Notes under the pieces: generated by a model | Database searches by the model: none | What the model saw: the letters and a program-made list of their open reading frames with translations, nothing else | What the model was told of the DNA's origin: nothing | Assembly: GCA_036494465.1 (NCBI GenBank) | Contig: DASXOJ010000010.1 | Span: forward strand, 1 to 64,000 | Direction of reading: 5' to 3' | Length of the DNA stretch: 64,000 bases | Source of the DNA: CAJCJE01 sp036494465 | GTDB taxonomy: Bacteria; Actinomycetota; Actinomycetes; Mycobacteriales; Pseudonocardiaceae | Position numbers and translations under genes: made by a program | Part shown: positions 1 to 8,685 of the stretch, one piece after another | How the letters are laid out: each line of letters begins with the position of its first letter | Numbering within the stretch: position 1 is the stretch's first letter

Positions 1-258
1 GGACTGGAAGACCATGGCGATGTCGCGGTCTTTGGGCTGGACGTTGGTGACATCGCGGCCGCCGATGGAGATGGCGCCCTCGTCGACGTCTTCGAGCCCG
101 GCGAGCATGCGCAGCGCGGTGGACTTGCCGGAACCCGACGGACCGACGAGGACGAGGAATTCGCCGTCGGTGACGTCGAGATCGAGGGCATCCACGGCTC
201 GAACGGGCGGCGAGCCGGGGTATACGCGGGATGCGTTGGCGTAGCTGACTTCGGCCAT
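1..258 (-). CDS. Sugar ABC transporter ATP-binding protein (partial, C-terminus outside window)
   Basis: Only the first 86 residues are present. They hold a Walker A motif GPSGSGKST at residues 39-47 and the Q-loop MVFQS at the cut edge, with the spacing of MalK/UgpC/SmoK-type import ATPases. It would energise the permease pair encoded just upstream in the same direction; its ATG lies 31 bases after the second permease gene. The rest of the gene, including signature motif, Walker B and any C-terminal regulatory domain, lies outside the window, so the substrate class rests on the neighbours alone. Confidence 0.9.
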   Translation of the reverse strand, partial: MAEVSYANASRVYPGSPPVRAVDALDLDVTDGEFLVLVGPSGSGKSTALRMLAGLEDVDEGAISIGGRDVTNVQPKDRDIAMVFQS

Positions 259-289
259 GATTCCTCTCGCCTTCTTTCAACAAGCACTG

Positions 290-1147
290 CTACTTGACTG
301 CGCCCATGGACAGGCCGCGCACCAGGTGGTTCTGCGCGAACCAGCCGACGATCATCACTGGCAGCGACGCGAGGAACGCGCCCGCGGCCAGTTGGGCCCA
401 GTACAGGCCTTCACTGCTGATGAACCCGACCAGGAAGACCGGCACAGTGCCCGCCCGGGCCGAGGTGAGGTTGACGGCGTAGAAGAACTCGGTCCAGGAG
501 AAGATCACGCAGATCAGCGCGGTCGCCGCTACGCCTGGCGCTACTACGGGCAGGACGATGCTGCGCAGTAGACGGGGGAGTTTCGCGCCGTCTATCTGGC
601 CTGCTTCCATCATTTCCTTGGGGACTTCCAGGAAGAACGAGCGCATCATCCAGATCGCCAGCGGCAGGTTCATCGCGGTGTAGAGGATGACCAGTGCCCA
701 CACGCTGTCCAGCAGGTGGATGTCGTTGGCGATGATGTACAGCGGGATGATCGCGGCGACGATCGGCAGCATCTTCGTGGAGAGGAAGAAGCCGAGGGCG
801 TTGCTGGTCTTCTTCACTGGGGCCAGGGACAACGCGTAGGCCGCGGGGACGCCGAGGATCAGGACTATCAGGGTGCTGAGGATGGTGACGAACGCGGAGT
901 TGCCCAGGTAGGGCCAGAAACCGGCGTCGAGGATGTTGCGGATCTCGGTCAGGGTCGGACCGAAGATGAGCTTCGGCGGGTCGGTGTAGGCGTCGCCCTC
1001 GGTCTTGAACGAGGTCAGGATCATCCAGAGCACCGGGAACACGAACAGGATCGCGATGATCCACGTGACGGTGGTGAGAGCGGATCGGCCCACCTTGTTG
1101 CCCTTGCGTCCGGTGGCCCCTTCAAGAGATGAGGCTGGTGCGGTCAT
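290..1147 (-). CDS. Carbohydrate ABC transporter permease, MalG type
   Basis: This 285-residue membrane protein has about six hydrophobic segments, beginning with a strong one near residues 25-45. A cytoplasmic EAA-like loop (EAGQIDGAKLPRLL...PVVAPG) matches the MalG family of binding-protein-dependent transport permeases. The ATG at 1147 overlaps the preceding permease stop by four bases (ATGA), indicating translational coupling. It should form the membrane channel together with the MalF-type partner. A much longer open frame runs upstream of this start, but it lies across the partner permease gene in another frame and is not used. Confidence 0.93.
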   Translation of the reverse strand: MTAPASSLEGATGRKGNKVGRSALTTVTWIIAILFVFPVLWMILTSFKTEGDAYTDPPKLIFGPTLTEIRNILDAGFWPYLGNSAFVTILSTLIVLILGVPAAYALSLAPVKKTSNALGFFLSTKMLPIVAAIIPLYIIANDIHLLDSVWALVILYTAMNLPLAIWMMRSFFLEVPKEMMEAGQIDGAKLPRLLRSIVLPVVAPGVAATALICVIFSWTEFFYAVNLTSARAGTVPVFLVGFISSEGLYWAQLAAGAFLASLPVMIVGWFAQNHLVRGLSMGAVK

Positions 1148-2106
1148 TTCTTGGACCCCTTTCCGCTGCTCACTTCGAAGGTGCGGAACATCAGGCGCAG
1201 GGCGAAGGTGGCCACGATCATGGTCAGGATGACGACCACGACGCCCATGGCGGCCGCCTGGCCGACGTCGAAGCCTTCGAATGCGCGCTGGTAGATGTAG
1301 AAGGGCAGGTTGGCGCTGGCCGTGCCCGGCCCGCCCTGGGTCATCAGGTAGACGGCGTCGAAGCTGTTCACGATGTAGATCGCGCCGAGCAGCACGGCCA
1401 GTTGCAGGTAGCGGGTCAGCTGCGGAAGGGTGATCGAGGCGAAGGTGCGCCACCGGCCCGCACCGTCCACTTGGGCCGCTTCGAGGACTTCCTTGGACTG
1501 GGACTGCAAACCGGCGAGGATCAGCAGGGTCATGAACGGCGTCCACTGCCAGATGATCTCGATGATCACCGAGCCGAGTGGGAACGACGCCAGCCAGTCG
1601 AAGTGGCCGATGCCGAACGGGCGCAGCACGAAGTCGAGCAGGCCGTAGGTCGGGTCGAACATCGTGGTCTTCCAGAGCAGCGCGCCCGCGGCGGGCATGA
1701 TCAGGAAGGGGGTGATGATCAGGGTGCGGACGAAGCCCCGGCCGCGGAAGGTGCGGTCGAGCAGCAGCGCAAGGCACAGGCCAAGCACCAGGGCGATGAA
1801 GACGGCCGCGACGGTCAGCACCACCGTGTTGAGCAGGGCGCCGCGGAACTCGCCGTCGGTGATGACGTCGAGGTAGTTGGACAGACCGACGAAGTGCCGC
1901 GAGCCGGGCCGGACCAGGTTCCAGGACTGGGTCGAGTAGAACAGCGTGAGCAGGAACGGGATCTGGGTGACGGCGATGGTGAAGATCAGCGCGGGCAGCA
2001 GGGGCGCGCGGCGGCGCCAGGCGTGGTTCGGCTTGCGTTCCACCGATCCGCCTGTCCGCACATCGGGTCGGTCGAGCACCTTTGACGGGGCGGGAACCGT
2101 TGTCAT
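1144..2106 (-). CDS. Carbohydrate ABC transporter permease, MalF type
   Basis: The product has 320 residues: a cytoplasmic N-terminus of about 30 residues, a first membrane segment near residues 36-58, further hydrophobic segments, and the EAA loop (EAAQVDGAGRWRTF...LPQL) that contacts the ATPase. Length and motif fit MalF/UgpA/SmoF-type permeases. It overlaps the binding-protein gene upstream by four bases (ATGA again) and the MalG-type gene downstream, so the three are one transcription unit. Import of a sugar or sugar alcohol is inferred from the family and from the adjacent dehydrogenase. Confidence 0.93.
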   Translation of the reverse strand: MTTVPAPSKVLDRPDVRTGGSVERKPNHAWRRRAPLLPALIFTIAVTQIPFLLTLFYSTQSWNLVRPGSRHFVGLSNYLDVITDGEFRGALLNTVVLTVAAVFIALVLGLCLALLLDRTFRGRGFVRTLIITPFLIMPAAGALLWKTTMFDPTYGLLDFVLRPFGIGHFDWLASFPLGSVIIEIIWQWTPFMTLLILAGLQSQSKEVLEAAQVDGAGRWRTFASITLPQLTRYLQLAVLLGAIYIVNSFDAVYLMTQGGPGTASANLPFYIYQRAFEGFDVGQAAAMGVVVVILTMIVATFALRLMFRTFEVSSGKGSKK

Positions 2107-3452
2107 GGCTTACTCCGGTAGGTGTCGCCAACGGTCTGGGCGTACTGCTGGGACTGTTCCAGTGCCTGCTGAACGGACGTCTGTCCCGCGACCGCCGCAG
2201 ATATCTGGTCACTGACCCGGGTACCGAGGTCCTGGAATTCGGGGATGCCGACGAACTGGAGCCCGTAGTAGGGGACTGGCGCGGTCATGGTGTTCTGCTG
2301 CGTCGCGCTGTTGATCGCGTCCAGGGTCGGTTGCGCGTAGGCCTTGGCTGCTGCCTTGTACTGCGGGATCTGGTAGGTGGAGAGCCTGCTGCCCGGCGGC
2401 ACCTGGCTCCAGCCGTCGGCATTGCCGACCAGGCTCATGTACTGCTTGTCGGTCATCCAGGACATGAACTGCCAGGCGGCGTCCTTGTTGGTCGTCGTCT
2501 TCGGGATGCCGAGCGACCAGGTGTAGAGCCAGCCGCTGGCTTTGGTGTTCACCACCGGAGCGGGGGCGTAGCCGTTCTTGCCGACGACCTTGCTGCTGGT
2601 CGGATCCTCGGTGGTGCCGGTCATCGAGGTGGCGTCGTACCACATCGCGGCCTTGCCCTGGGAGTAGTCGGTGCCGCACTCGGAGAAGCCCGCGCTGGAC
2701 GCGCCGACCTCGCCGTACTTGCGGATCAGGTTGACGTAGAAGCTGGCGGCCTGCTCGAACGCGGGAGAGGTGAGCTGGGCGTTCCAGCTGTTGTCGAACC
2801 AGCGACCGCCCCAGGTGTTGACCAGCGTGTCCAGCGGCGCGAGGCTCTCACCCCAGCCGGGGTCGCCGCGCAGGCAGATGCCTGCCATGCCGGTGCTCGG
2901 GTCGTTGAGCTTGGCCGCGAAGGACTGGACCTGCTGCCAGGTCGGGTGAGCGGGCATGGTCAGACCGGCCTTGGCGAACAAGTCCTTGCGGTAGACCAGG
3001 AACGACGACTCGCCGTAGAAGGGCACGGCGTACATCGAGTTCTGCCAGGACAGTGACTGGCGGATGCTCGGGATGAAGTCGTTCTCGTCGTAGCCGGGCG
3101 TCTTCGCCATGTAGGGCTCGAGGTTGGTCAGCCAACCGTTCTGCGCCCATTGCGGCGTCTCGTAGTTGCTGATCATCACCACGTCGAACTCGCTGCTGCC
3201 GGTGGCGACCGCGGCGGTGATCTCGGCGCGGGCCTGGTTCTCGGGCAGGGTCACGAACTTGAGGTGGATGTCGGGGTGGTCCTTGGTGAACTGGCTGGAC
3301 AGCTGGATGGCGTCGGTCATCTGCGAGTTGGACACGATCGCGACGACCAGGGTCTGGCCGTTGTCGCCCAGCGCGCCCGCGCCCGCGCAACCGGCGAGCA
3401 GCATGGCCGAGGAGGCAACCAAGGCCAGTGGTCGGAGTAGTCGGCGAAACAC
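2103..3452 (-). CDS. Extracellular solute-binding lipoprotein of a sugar ABC transporter
   Basis: This 449-residue protein starts with a lipoprotein signal whose lipobox ends in LLAGC, the lipidated cysteine being residue 22. The mature part resembles bacterial extracellular solute-binding family 1 proteins: an early beta strand (LVVAIVSNSQ), a lobe with WVxx-like aromatic positions and a typical length. It would be anchored outside the membrane and deliver substrate to the permeases. The GTG start at 3452 follows the dehydrogenase stop by a single base. It is the first transport gene of the operon, a common place for the most highly expressed component. Confidence 0.92.
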   Translation of the reverse strand: MFRRLLRPLALVASSAMLLAGCAGAGALGDNGQTLVVAIVSNSQMTDAIQLSSQFTKDHPDIHLKFVTLPENQARAEITAAVATGSSEFDVVMISNYETPQWAQNGWLTNLEPYMAKTPGYDENDFIPSIRQSLSWQNSMYAVPFYGESSFLVYRKDLFAKAGLTMPAHPTWQQVQSFAAKLNDPSTGMAGICLRGDPGWGESLAPLDTLVNTWGGRWFDNSWNAQLTSPAFEQAASFYVNLIRKYGEVGASSAGFSECGTDYSQGKAAMWYDATSMTGTTEDPTSSKVVGKNGYAPAPVVNTKASGWLYTWSLGIPKTTTNKDAAWQFMSWMTDKQYMSLVGNADGWSQVPPGSRLSTYQIPQYKAAAKAYAQPTLDAINSATQQNTMTAPVPYYGLQFVGIPEFQDLGTRVSDQISAAVAGQTSVQQALEQSQQYAQTVGDTYRSKP

Positions 3453-3453
3453 C

Positions 3454-4461
3454 TCAACCCTCCTGTCCGGCGTTGGGCAGTACCTGCACCTTCAGGCCTG
3501 CGCCGCTGCGCATCAGATCCAGGGCCTGCGGGAATTCCTCCAGCGGGAGGGTGTCGGTGAGCAGTGCGGCGGTGTCGATCGCGCCGTTCGCGACGAGGTT
3601 GAGCGCCGCGCCGTAACTGTGCAGCACGGCCATGGAGCCGACGATGGTCAGCTCGTCGTTGTAGATGCGGAACGGGGAGAAGTCCACGTGCGCGTCACCG
3701 GGCGCGACGCCGAAGATCAGCAGGCGGCCACCTCGGCGGATCGAGTTGAACGCGGCTTCCATCGCCGCTGGTACACCGGTGCAGTCGACCGCCGCGTCGA
3801 ACCGCTCACCGCTCAACTGAGTGGCGTCGGTGGCGACGGCGTCCGCGCCGAGAGCGGTCGCGCGCGGCAGTCGCGCTTCGTTGCGGTCGACCATGGTGAC
3901 CGAGGCGCCGCCGCGTTGCAGCAGTTGTTGCATGAGCAGCCCCATGGTGCCCGCGCCGACGACCAGGAAATTCTCGCCCGCCTCGACACCGATCCGGCGC
4001 ACGCCGTGTACCGCGCAGGACACCGGTTCGACGAGCGCGCCCTGTTGCCAGTCCAGGGAATCCGGCAGCCGGTAGGCGTTCGCGGCGGGCACCGAAACGT
4101 ATTCGGCGAACGCGCCGTCCACGGTGTCGCCGGTGGCATTCCAGTTCTCGCACAGGTTTCCGTGCCCGGACCTGCACGGTCCACAGTGGCCACAGAACAG
4201 CGACGGGTCGACCGCGACGCGATCGCCGAGCTGCCATTCGGGTGGTGCGTTCTTGCCGATTTCCACGATCTCACCGGCGAATTCGTGGCCGGGCACGATC
4301 GGGTAGGGAGTAGGGGGGAACTCGCCGTCGGCGATGTGCAGGTCGGTGCCGCAGATACCGCAGGCACCCACTCTGATCACCAGTTGACCATCACTGGCAA
4401 CGGGATCAGGCACCTCGCCGACTCGGATCGAACCGGGCTTGTCCACGATCGCCGCACGCAT
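3454..4461 (-). CDS. Zinc-dependent medium-chain dehydrogenase (polyol/sorbitol or threonine dehydrogenase like)
   Basis: This medium-chain alcohol dehydrogenase has catalytic zinc ligands in CGICGTDLH and GHEFAGE and a four-cysteine structural zinc loop (FCGHCGPCRSGHGNLC). Its Rossmann NAD(P) site reads VVGAGTMGLL. About 335 residues is usual for the family. I chose the ATG at 4461 (MRAAIV) because GGGTGG precedes it and the family normally starts this way; an in-frame ATG at 4482 would add seven residues. It leads the sugar-transport operon and probably oxidises the imported polyol or its derivative. The exact substrate cannot be read from sequence. Confidence 0.88.
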   Translation of the reverse strand: MRAAIVDKPGSIRVGEVPDPVASDGQLVIRVGACGICGTDLHIADGEFPPTPYPIVPGHEFAGEIVEIGKNAPPEWQLGDRVAVDPSLFCGHCGPCRSGHGNLCENWNATGDTVDGAFAEYVSVPAANAYRLPDSLDWQQGALVEPVSCAVHGVRRIGVEAGENFLVVGAGTMGLLMQQLLQRGGASVTMVDRNEARLPRATALGADAVATDATQLSGERFDAAVDCTGVPAAMEAAFNSIRRGGRLLIFGVAPGDAHVDFSPFRIYNDELTIVGSMAVLHSYGAALNLVANGAIDTAALLTDTLPLEEFPQALDLMRSGAGLKVQVLPNAGQEG

Positions 4462-4507
4462 CAAACCACCCGCCTGCGTCATGTCGCGCTCATCGGAGCG
4501 TCATTGG

Positions 4508-4530
4508 GCTGTCACATAGGGGCTGACAGC
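4508..4530. promoter_or_regulatory. Inverted repeat between dehydrogenase operon and SorC gene
   Basis: GCTGTCA (4508-4514) and TGACAGC (4524-4530) form a perfect 7-base inverted repeat with a 9-base spacer in the divergent promoter region. It could be a second regulator site. No protein can be assigned from sequence. Confidence 0.4.
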
Positions 4531-4569
4531 TGGTAATTGAAGAACTTCACGCGGAAAGGGTCAACCGTT

Positions 4570-4605
4570 TGAGCGCGAATGCGCTATCATTCGCTCATAT
4601 GAGCG
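4570..4605. promoter_or_regulatory. Probable SorC-family operator overlapping its own start codon
   Basis: TGAGCGCGAATG (4570-4581) faces CATTCGCTCA (4588-4597), an inverted repeat with a two-base bulge. It runs into a perfect 14-base palindrome CGCTCATATGAGCG (4592-4605) that contains the ATG at 4599. Such overlapping symmetry next to a divergent regulator gene is typical of an autoregulatory operator. Confidence 0.6.
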
Positions 4606-5630
4606 CAGAATCCGCAGATACTTCCGGAGGTTGGGGGCCTGCGCAGAACATGTTGGCCGCCTCCATCGCCCGGCGGTTCCACCTCGACGGGCGGACCAAG
4701 GTGCAGATCGCCGAGGAGTTCGGCATCAGCCGGTTCAAGGTGGCGCGGTTGCTCGACGCTGCTCATGAGCGCGGCCTGATCGAAGTGCGCATTATCCTGC
4801 CTGATCCGCTCGACCTTGACCTTTCCGGTGAGCTGCGGCGCGCGTACGGGTTGAACCGGGCCTTGGTGTTACAGCATCTGCCGGAGCGGGGCAGCGCCGA
4901 TCCGGCGGTCGGGTTGCGGCGTCGGCTCGGCGCGATGGCCGCCGAACTGCTCACCGAGACGATCACCGCCGACGACGTGCTCGGTCTCGCCTGGGGGCGC
5001 ACTGTCAACGCGATGGTCGAATCGCTGGACAGGCTCGCGCCGTGCTCAATTGTGCAGCTCTGCGGCGTCTACTCGCGGATGGACCTGCACGACAGCTCGG
5101 TGGAGACGGTCAGCAGAGCGGCCCGGCTCGCCGGTGGCAGCGGCTATCCGATCTACGCGCCGCTCGTGCTGCCCGACCGGCGCACCGCGGAAACCCTGCG
5201 CAAACAGCCCGGCGTCGCGGACGCGTTCGAGCACTTCGACCGGATCACCACCGCCGTCGTGGCTATCGGCGGTTGGCAACCGGGACTGTCGACCGTGTAC
5301 GACGTGCTCGATCCGAAGGCGCGCCACGGTCTCGGCCAGCACGGCGTCACGGCGGAGATGGCGGCGCGGCTGTTCGACGCGAACGGGCGCGCGCTGAGCA
5401 CCGGTCTCGCGCACTACGTGCTGGCCATCGAAACCGAGCAGCTGCGCCGGGTGCCGGAGGTGATCGCGCTGGCGGGCGGTCCGGCGAAGGCGGTGGCCAT
5501 CGACGCGGTGCTGCGGTCGGGGCTGGTGACGACGCTGGTGATCGATGCGGACACGGCGGAGGTGCTGATCGACCTGGCGCGGGAGCGGCCGCCGCTGCAT
5601 GCCGCCACCGCGCGCGTGGCGCCGGTCTAA
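4599..5630 (+). CDS. SorC-family (sugar-binding) transcriptional regulator
   Basis: The N-terminus has a helix-turn-helix (VQIAEEFGISRFKVARLLDAAHERGLI). The remainder is the SorC/DeoR-like effector-binding domain, with GLAWGRTV as the typical phosphosugar-binding turn. From the ATG at 4599 the protein is 343 residues, usual for the family; an in-frame TTG at 4569 would add ten residues but lies inside the likely operator. It is divergent from the dehydrogenase/ABC operon, so it very probably controls that operon and itself in response to a phosphorylated sugar or polyol intermediate. Confidence 0.88.
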   Translation: MSAESADTSGGWGPAQNMLAASIARRFHLDGRTKVQIAEEFGISRFKVARLLDAAHERGLIEVRIILPDPLDLDLSGELRRAYGLNRALVLQHLPERGSADPAVGLRRRLGAMAAELLTETITADDVLGLAWGRTVNAMVESLDRLAPCSIVQLCGVYSRMDLHDSSVETVSRAARLAGGSGYPIYAPLVLPDRRTAETLRKQPGVADAFEHFDRITTAVVAIGGWQPGLSTVYDVLDPKARHGLGQHGVTAEMAARLFDANGRALSTGLAHYVLAIETEQLRRVPEVIALAGGPAKAVAIDAVLRSGLVTTLVIDADTAEVLIDLARERPPLHAATARVAPV

Positions 5631-5713
5631 AGATGGAACACCTCGCGCGGTGTTGCGCCGGGTCTCGGTGGATCAGCAGCTCAGCCAGCTGGCGTCGGTG
5701 TTGCGGATGCCGG

Positions 5714-6199
5714 TCAGGTCAGCTTCGGGTTGAGCCAGCCTTTCGTGCTGCCGTAGCTGGTGTTGGCGACGACCGCGGTCAGGAACGGCGGCAGGGCGCC
5801 GATGATGGCCGAGCCGGAGGTGGGTGTGTGCGCGAGGAAGTCGAACACCATGATCAGCACGATCACGATCAGGGCGGACGCCACCACCAGGATCCACCAC
5901 AACCGCAGACTCGGCCGGATCGCCTCGACCTCGGCGCCGACGAGACGGTCGCCGTCCAAGCAGCGGCGCACGCGCAGCAACTGGAGGGCGAGGCCGATCA
6001 TGCCCAGCGCGGGCAGCACGCCGAGGTAGATGACCCAGGAGCGGTTCGGGCCGGTGCCGCCGGAGTTGATGGCGGCTTCCACGATCGAGCCGCCACCGAG
6101 GATGACGGCGGCCACGATCAGGTTCGTGGCCATGGCCACCGAGCCCCGCCGGATGCGCTGGGCGAAGCTCGCTGGCAGGTCGATATCTGAGTCGGCCAT
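5714..6199 (-). CDS. Small four-helix membrane protein of unknown function
   Basis: I do not recognise this 161-residue protein. It shows about four hydrophobic segments: NLIVAAVILGGGSIVEAAI, WVIYLGVLPALGMIGLALQLL, LWWILVVASALIVIVLIMVF and a weaker C-terminal one. The polar N-terminus is about 25 residues long. Its ATG at 6199 is one base after the tex stop codon, so it is co-transcribed with tex, but that pairing does not reveal a function. It ends 83 bases from the convergent SorC gene. Confidence 0.7.
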   Translation of the reverse strand: MADSDIDLPASFAQRIRRGSVAMATNLIVAAVILGGGSIVEAAINSGGTGPNRSWVIYLGVLPALGMIGLALQLLRVRRCLDGDRLVGAEVEAIRPSLRLWWILVVASALIVIVLIMVFDFLAHTPTSGSAIIGALPPFLTAVVANTSYGSTKGWLNPKLT

Positions 6200-6200
6200 G

Positions 6201-8558
6201 TCAGCGTCCGAATCCCGCGCGGCGCAGCGCGTCTGCCATGGAGCCGCTGGCGGGCGGGCTGCTGCGCTGGTTGTTGTTGCGCTGGTTGCCGCTCTGGCGA
6301 CCGCCGCCACGATTGCCGTCCCGGCGGGTTTCCTGGGCCTGGCCGGGCTGCTGCGGGGGCGCGTCGTCTTCCAGGCGCAGGGTCAGCGAGATCCGCTTGC
6401 GCGGCACGTCGACGTCCAGCACCTTGACCCGGACGATGTCGCCGGACTTGGCGATCTCCCTGGGGTCCTTGACGAAGTTGCGGGACATCGCCGAGACGTG
6501 CACCAGACCGTCGCAGTGCACGCCGATGTCCACGAACGCGCCGAATGCCGCCACGTTGGTGACCACGCCCTCCAGCACCATGCCTGCCTTGAGGTCGCCG
6601 AGCTTCTCCACGCCGTCCGCGAAGGTCGCGGTCTTGAACTCGGGTCGCGGGTCGCGGCCGGGCTTGTCGAGCTCGGTGAGGATGTCGGTGATGGTCGGCA
6701 GGCCGAAGGTGTCGGTGACGAACCGGGCCGGCTGCACGGTGGCCAGGATCTTCGTGTTGCCGATCAGTTCGCGGATGTCGGTCTTGGTCTCCGACACGAT
6801 CTCCCGCACGACCGGGTACGCCTCCGGGTGCACGCTGGACGCGTCCAGTGGGTCGTCGCCGTCCGCGATCCGCAGGAAGCCCGCGCACTGCTCGAACGCC
6901 TTCGGACCGAGTCGCGGCACTTCCTTGAGCGCGGCGCGCGAGCGGAACGAGCCGTGCGTGTCGCGATGGGTCACGATGTTCTCGGCGAGCCCTTCGCTGA
7001 TCCCCGAGACCCGGCGCAGCAGCGGCGCGGACGCGGTGTTCAGGTCGACGCCGACCGAGTTCACGCAGTCCTCGACCACCGCGTCCAGCGAGCGGGACAG
7101 CTTCACCTCGGACAGGTCGTGCTGGTACTGGCCGACGCCGATCGATTTCGGGTCGATCTTCACGAGTTCGGCCAGCGGGTCCTGCAACCGGCGCGCGATG
7201 GACACCGCGCCGCGCAGCGACACATCCATGTCCGGGAATTCGCGCGACGCGTACGGCGACGCCGAGTAGACCGAGGCGCCCGCCTCGGACACCACGACCT
7301 TGGTCAGCTTCAGGTCCGGCTGGGCCTTGATCAGGTCGGCCGCGAGCTTGTCGGTCTCGCGGGAGGCCGTCCCGTTGCCGATCGAGATCAGGTCGACGTT
7401 GTGCTCACGGGCCAGCTTCGCCAGCGTGTGCAGCGACTCGTCCCAGCGGTTCTGCGGCTGGTGCGGGTAGATCGCGGTGGTGGCGACCGCCTTGCCGTTC
7501 GAGTCGACCACCGCGACCTTGACGCCGGTGCGGAAGCCGGGGTCGAGGCCCATGGTCGACCGCGAGCCCGCCGGTGCGGCGAGCAGCAGGTCGCGCAGGT
7601 TGGCGGCGAACACGCGCACCGCCTCGTCCTCGGCGTGCTGGCGCAGCCGAGTGCGCAGGTCGATGCCGAGCCGGACCAGGATGCGGGTGCGCCAGCCCCA
7701 GCGAACCGTGTCGGAGAGCCACTTGTCCGCGGCGCGGCCCTGGTCGCTGAGCTCGAACTTCGCCGCGATCTCCACCTCGTAGGAGGTGCGCACCGGCGGC
7801 CCCTCCGGATCGGCGGGCGCTTCCTCGGGATCGGTGGTGAGGTCGAGGACTTCTTCCTTCTCGCCGCGGAACATGGCCAGCACGCGGTGCGAGGGGAGGG
7901 TGGTGAACGATTCGGAGAAGTCGAAGTAGTCAGCGAACTTGGCGCCGTCGGTCTCCTTGCCGTCGCGGACCTTGGCGGTCAACCGGCCGCGCGACCACAT
8001 CTGCTCGCGCAGCGAACCGACCAGGTCGGCGTCTTCGGCGAAGCGCTCGACCAGGATCGCCCGCGCGCCGTCGAGAGCGGCTGCCGCGTCCGGGACGCCT
8101 GCCTCGGCGTTGACGAAGGCGGACCCTGCCGCCTGCGGGTCCACGGTCGGGTCGGCGAGCAGGCCGTCGGCCAGCGGTTCGAGGCCGGCTTCCTTGGCGA
8201 TCTGCGCCTTGGTCCGCCGCTTCGGCTTGTACGGCAGGTAGATGTCTTCCAGGCGCGCCTTGGAGTCGGCGGCCATGATCTGCGCGCGCAGCGCGTCGTC
8301 GAGCTTGCCCTGGGACTCGATGGATTCCAGGATCGAGGTCCGGCGCTCCTCCATCTCGCGCAGGTAGTGCAGGCGTTCCTCCAACGTGCGCAGCTGCGCG
8401 TCGTCGAGGGTGCCGGTCACCTCCTTGCGGTACCGGGCGATGAACGGCACGGTCGCGCCACCGTCCAACAGCTCGACGGCCGCCGTCACCTGCCCGTCGC
8501 GCACCCCGAGTTCTTCGGCGATCTTGTGGTGGATGTTCGGTTGGCTGGTGGTGGTCAC
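6201..8558 (-). CDS. tex: Tex-family RNA-binding protein
   Basis: The protein has 785 residues with the full Tex architecture. There is an N-terminal helical domain (FIARYRKEVTG), a YqgF/RNase H-like domain (TMGLDPGFRTGVKVAVVD), helix-hairpin-helix repeats (VDLNTASAPLLRRVSGI and RSRAALKEVPRLG) and an S1 RNA-binding domain (GMVLEGVVTNVAAFGAFVDIG). Tex proteins bind RNA and associate with transcription. The C-terminus carries an extra Q/N/G/R-rich tail of about 45 residues after the S1 domain, an actinobacterial addition. The start is GTG at 8558. Confidence 0.97.
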   Translation of the reverse strand: MTTTSQPNIHHKIAEELGVRDGQVTAAVELLDGGATVPFIARYRKEVTGTLDDAQLRTLEERLHYLREMEERRTSILESIESQGKLDDALRAQIMAADSKARLEDIYLPYKPKRRTKAQIAKEAGLEPLADGLLADPTVDPQAAGSAFVNAEAGVPDAAAALDGARAILVERFAEDADLVGSLREQMWSRGRLTAKVRDGKETDGAKFADYFDFSESFTTLPSHRVLAMFRGEKEEVLDLTTDPEEAPADPEGPPVRTSYEVEIAAKFELSDQGRAADKWLSDTVRWGWRTRILVRLGIDLRTRLRQHAEDEAVRVFAANLRDLLLAAPAGSRSTMGLDPGFRTGVKVAVVDSNGKAVATTAIYPHQPQNRWDESLHTLAKLAREHNVDLISIGNGTASRETDKLAADLIKAQPDLKLTKVVVSEAGASVYSASPYASREFPDMDVSLRGAVSIARRLQDPLAELVKIDPKSIGVGQYQHDLSEVKLSRSLDAVVEDCVNSVGVDLNTASAPLLRRVSGISEGLAENIVTHRDTHGSFRSRAALKEVPRLGPKAFEQCAGFLRIADGDDPLDASSVHPEAYPVVREIVSETKTDIRELIGNTKILATVQPARFVTDTFGLPTITDILTELDKPGRDPRPEFKTATFADGVEKLGDLKAGMVLEGVVTNVAAFGAFVDIGVHCDGLVHVSAMSRNFVKDPREIAKSGDIVRVKVLDVDVPRKRISLTLRLEDDAPPQQPGQAQETRRDGNRGGGRQSGNQRNNNQRSSPPASGSMADALRRAGFGR

Positions 8559-8685
8559 GGGCGTGCATTCTGCCTTGTCGCCGAATGGCGCGGGTCACAG
8601 CCGGGGCAAATCCGCGTTGACCGGCCCTGGTAACGAAACCAACTCGGCGACCACAGGTGCGCGATTCGCGGAGTATAAGATCGTT

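Noticed and set aside
290..2212. 640-codon open frame on the minus strand across both permease genes
   Set aside because: Its first half runs in the wrong frame through the MalF-type gene with Arg/Pro-rich nonsense; only the part from 1147 is the MalG-type permease.
6030..8633. Long plus-strand open frame opposite tex
   Set aside because: It is antisense to a conserved Tex protein and rich in Arg/Val/Gly without domain structure, a GC-rich shadow.
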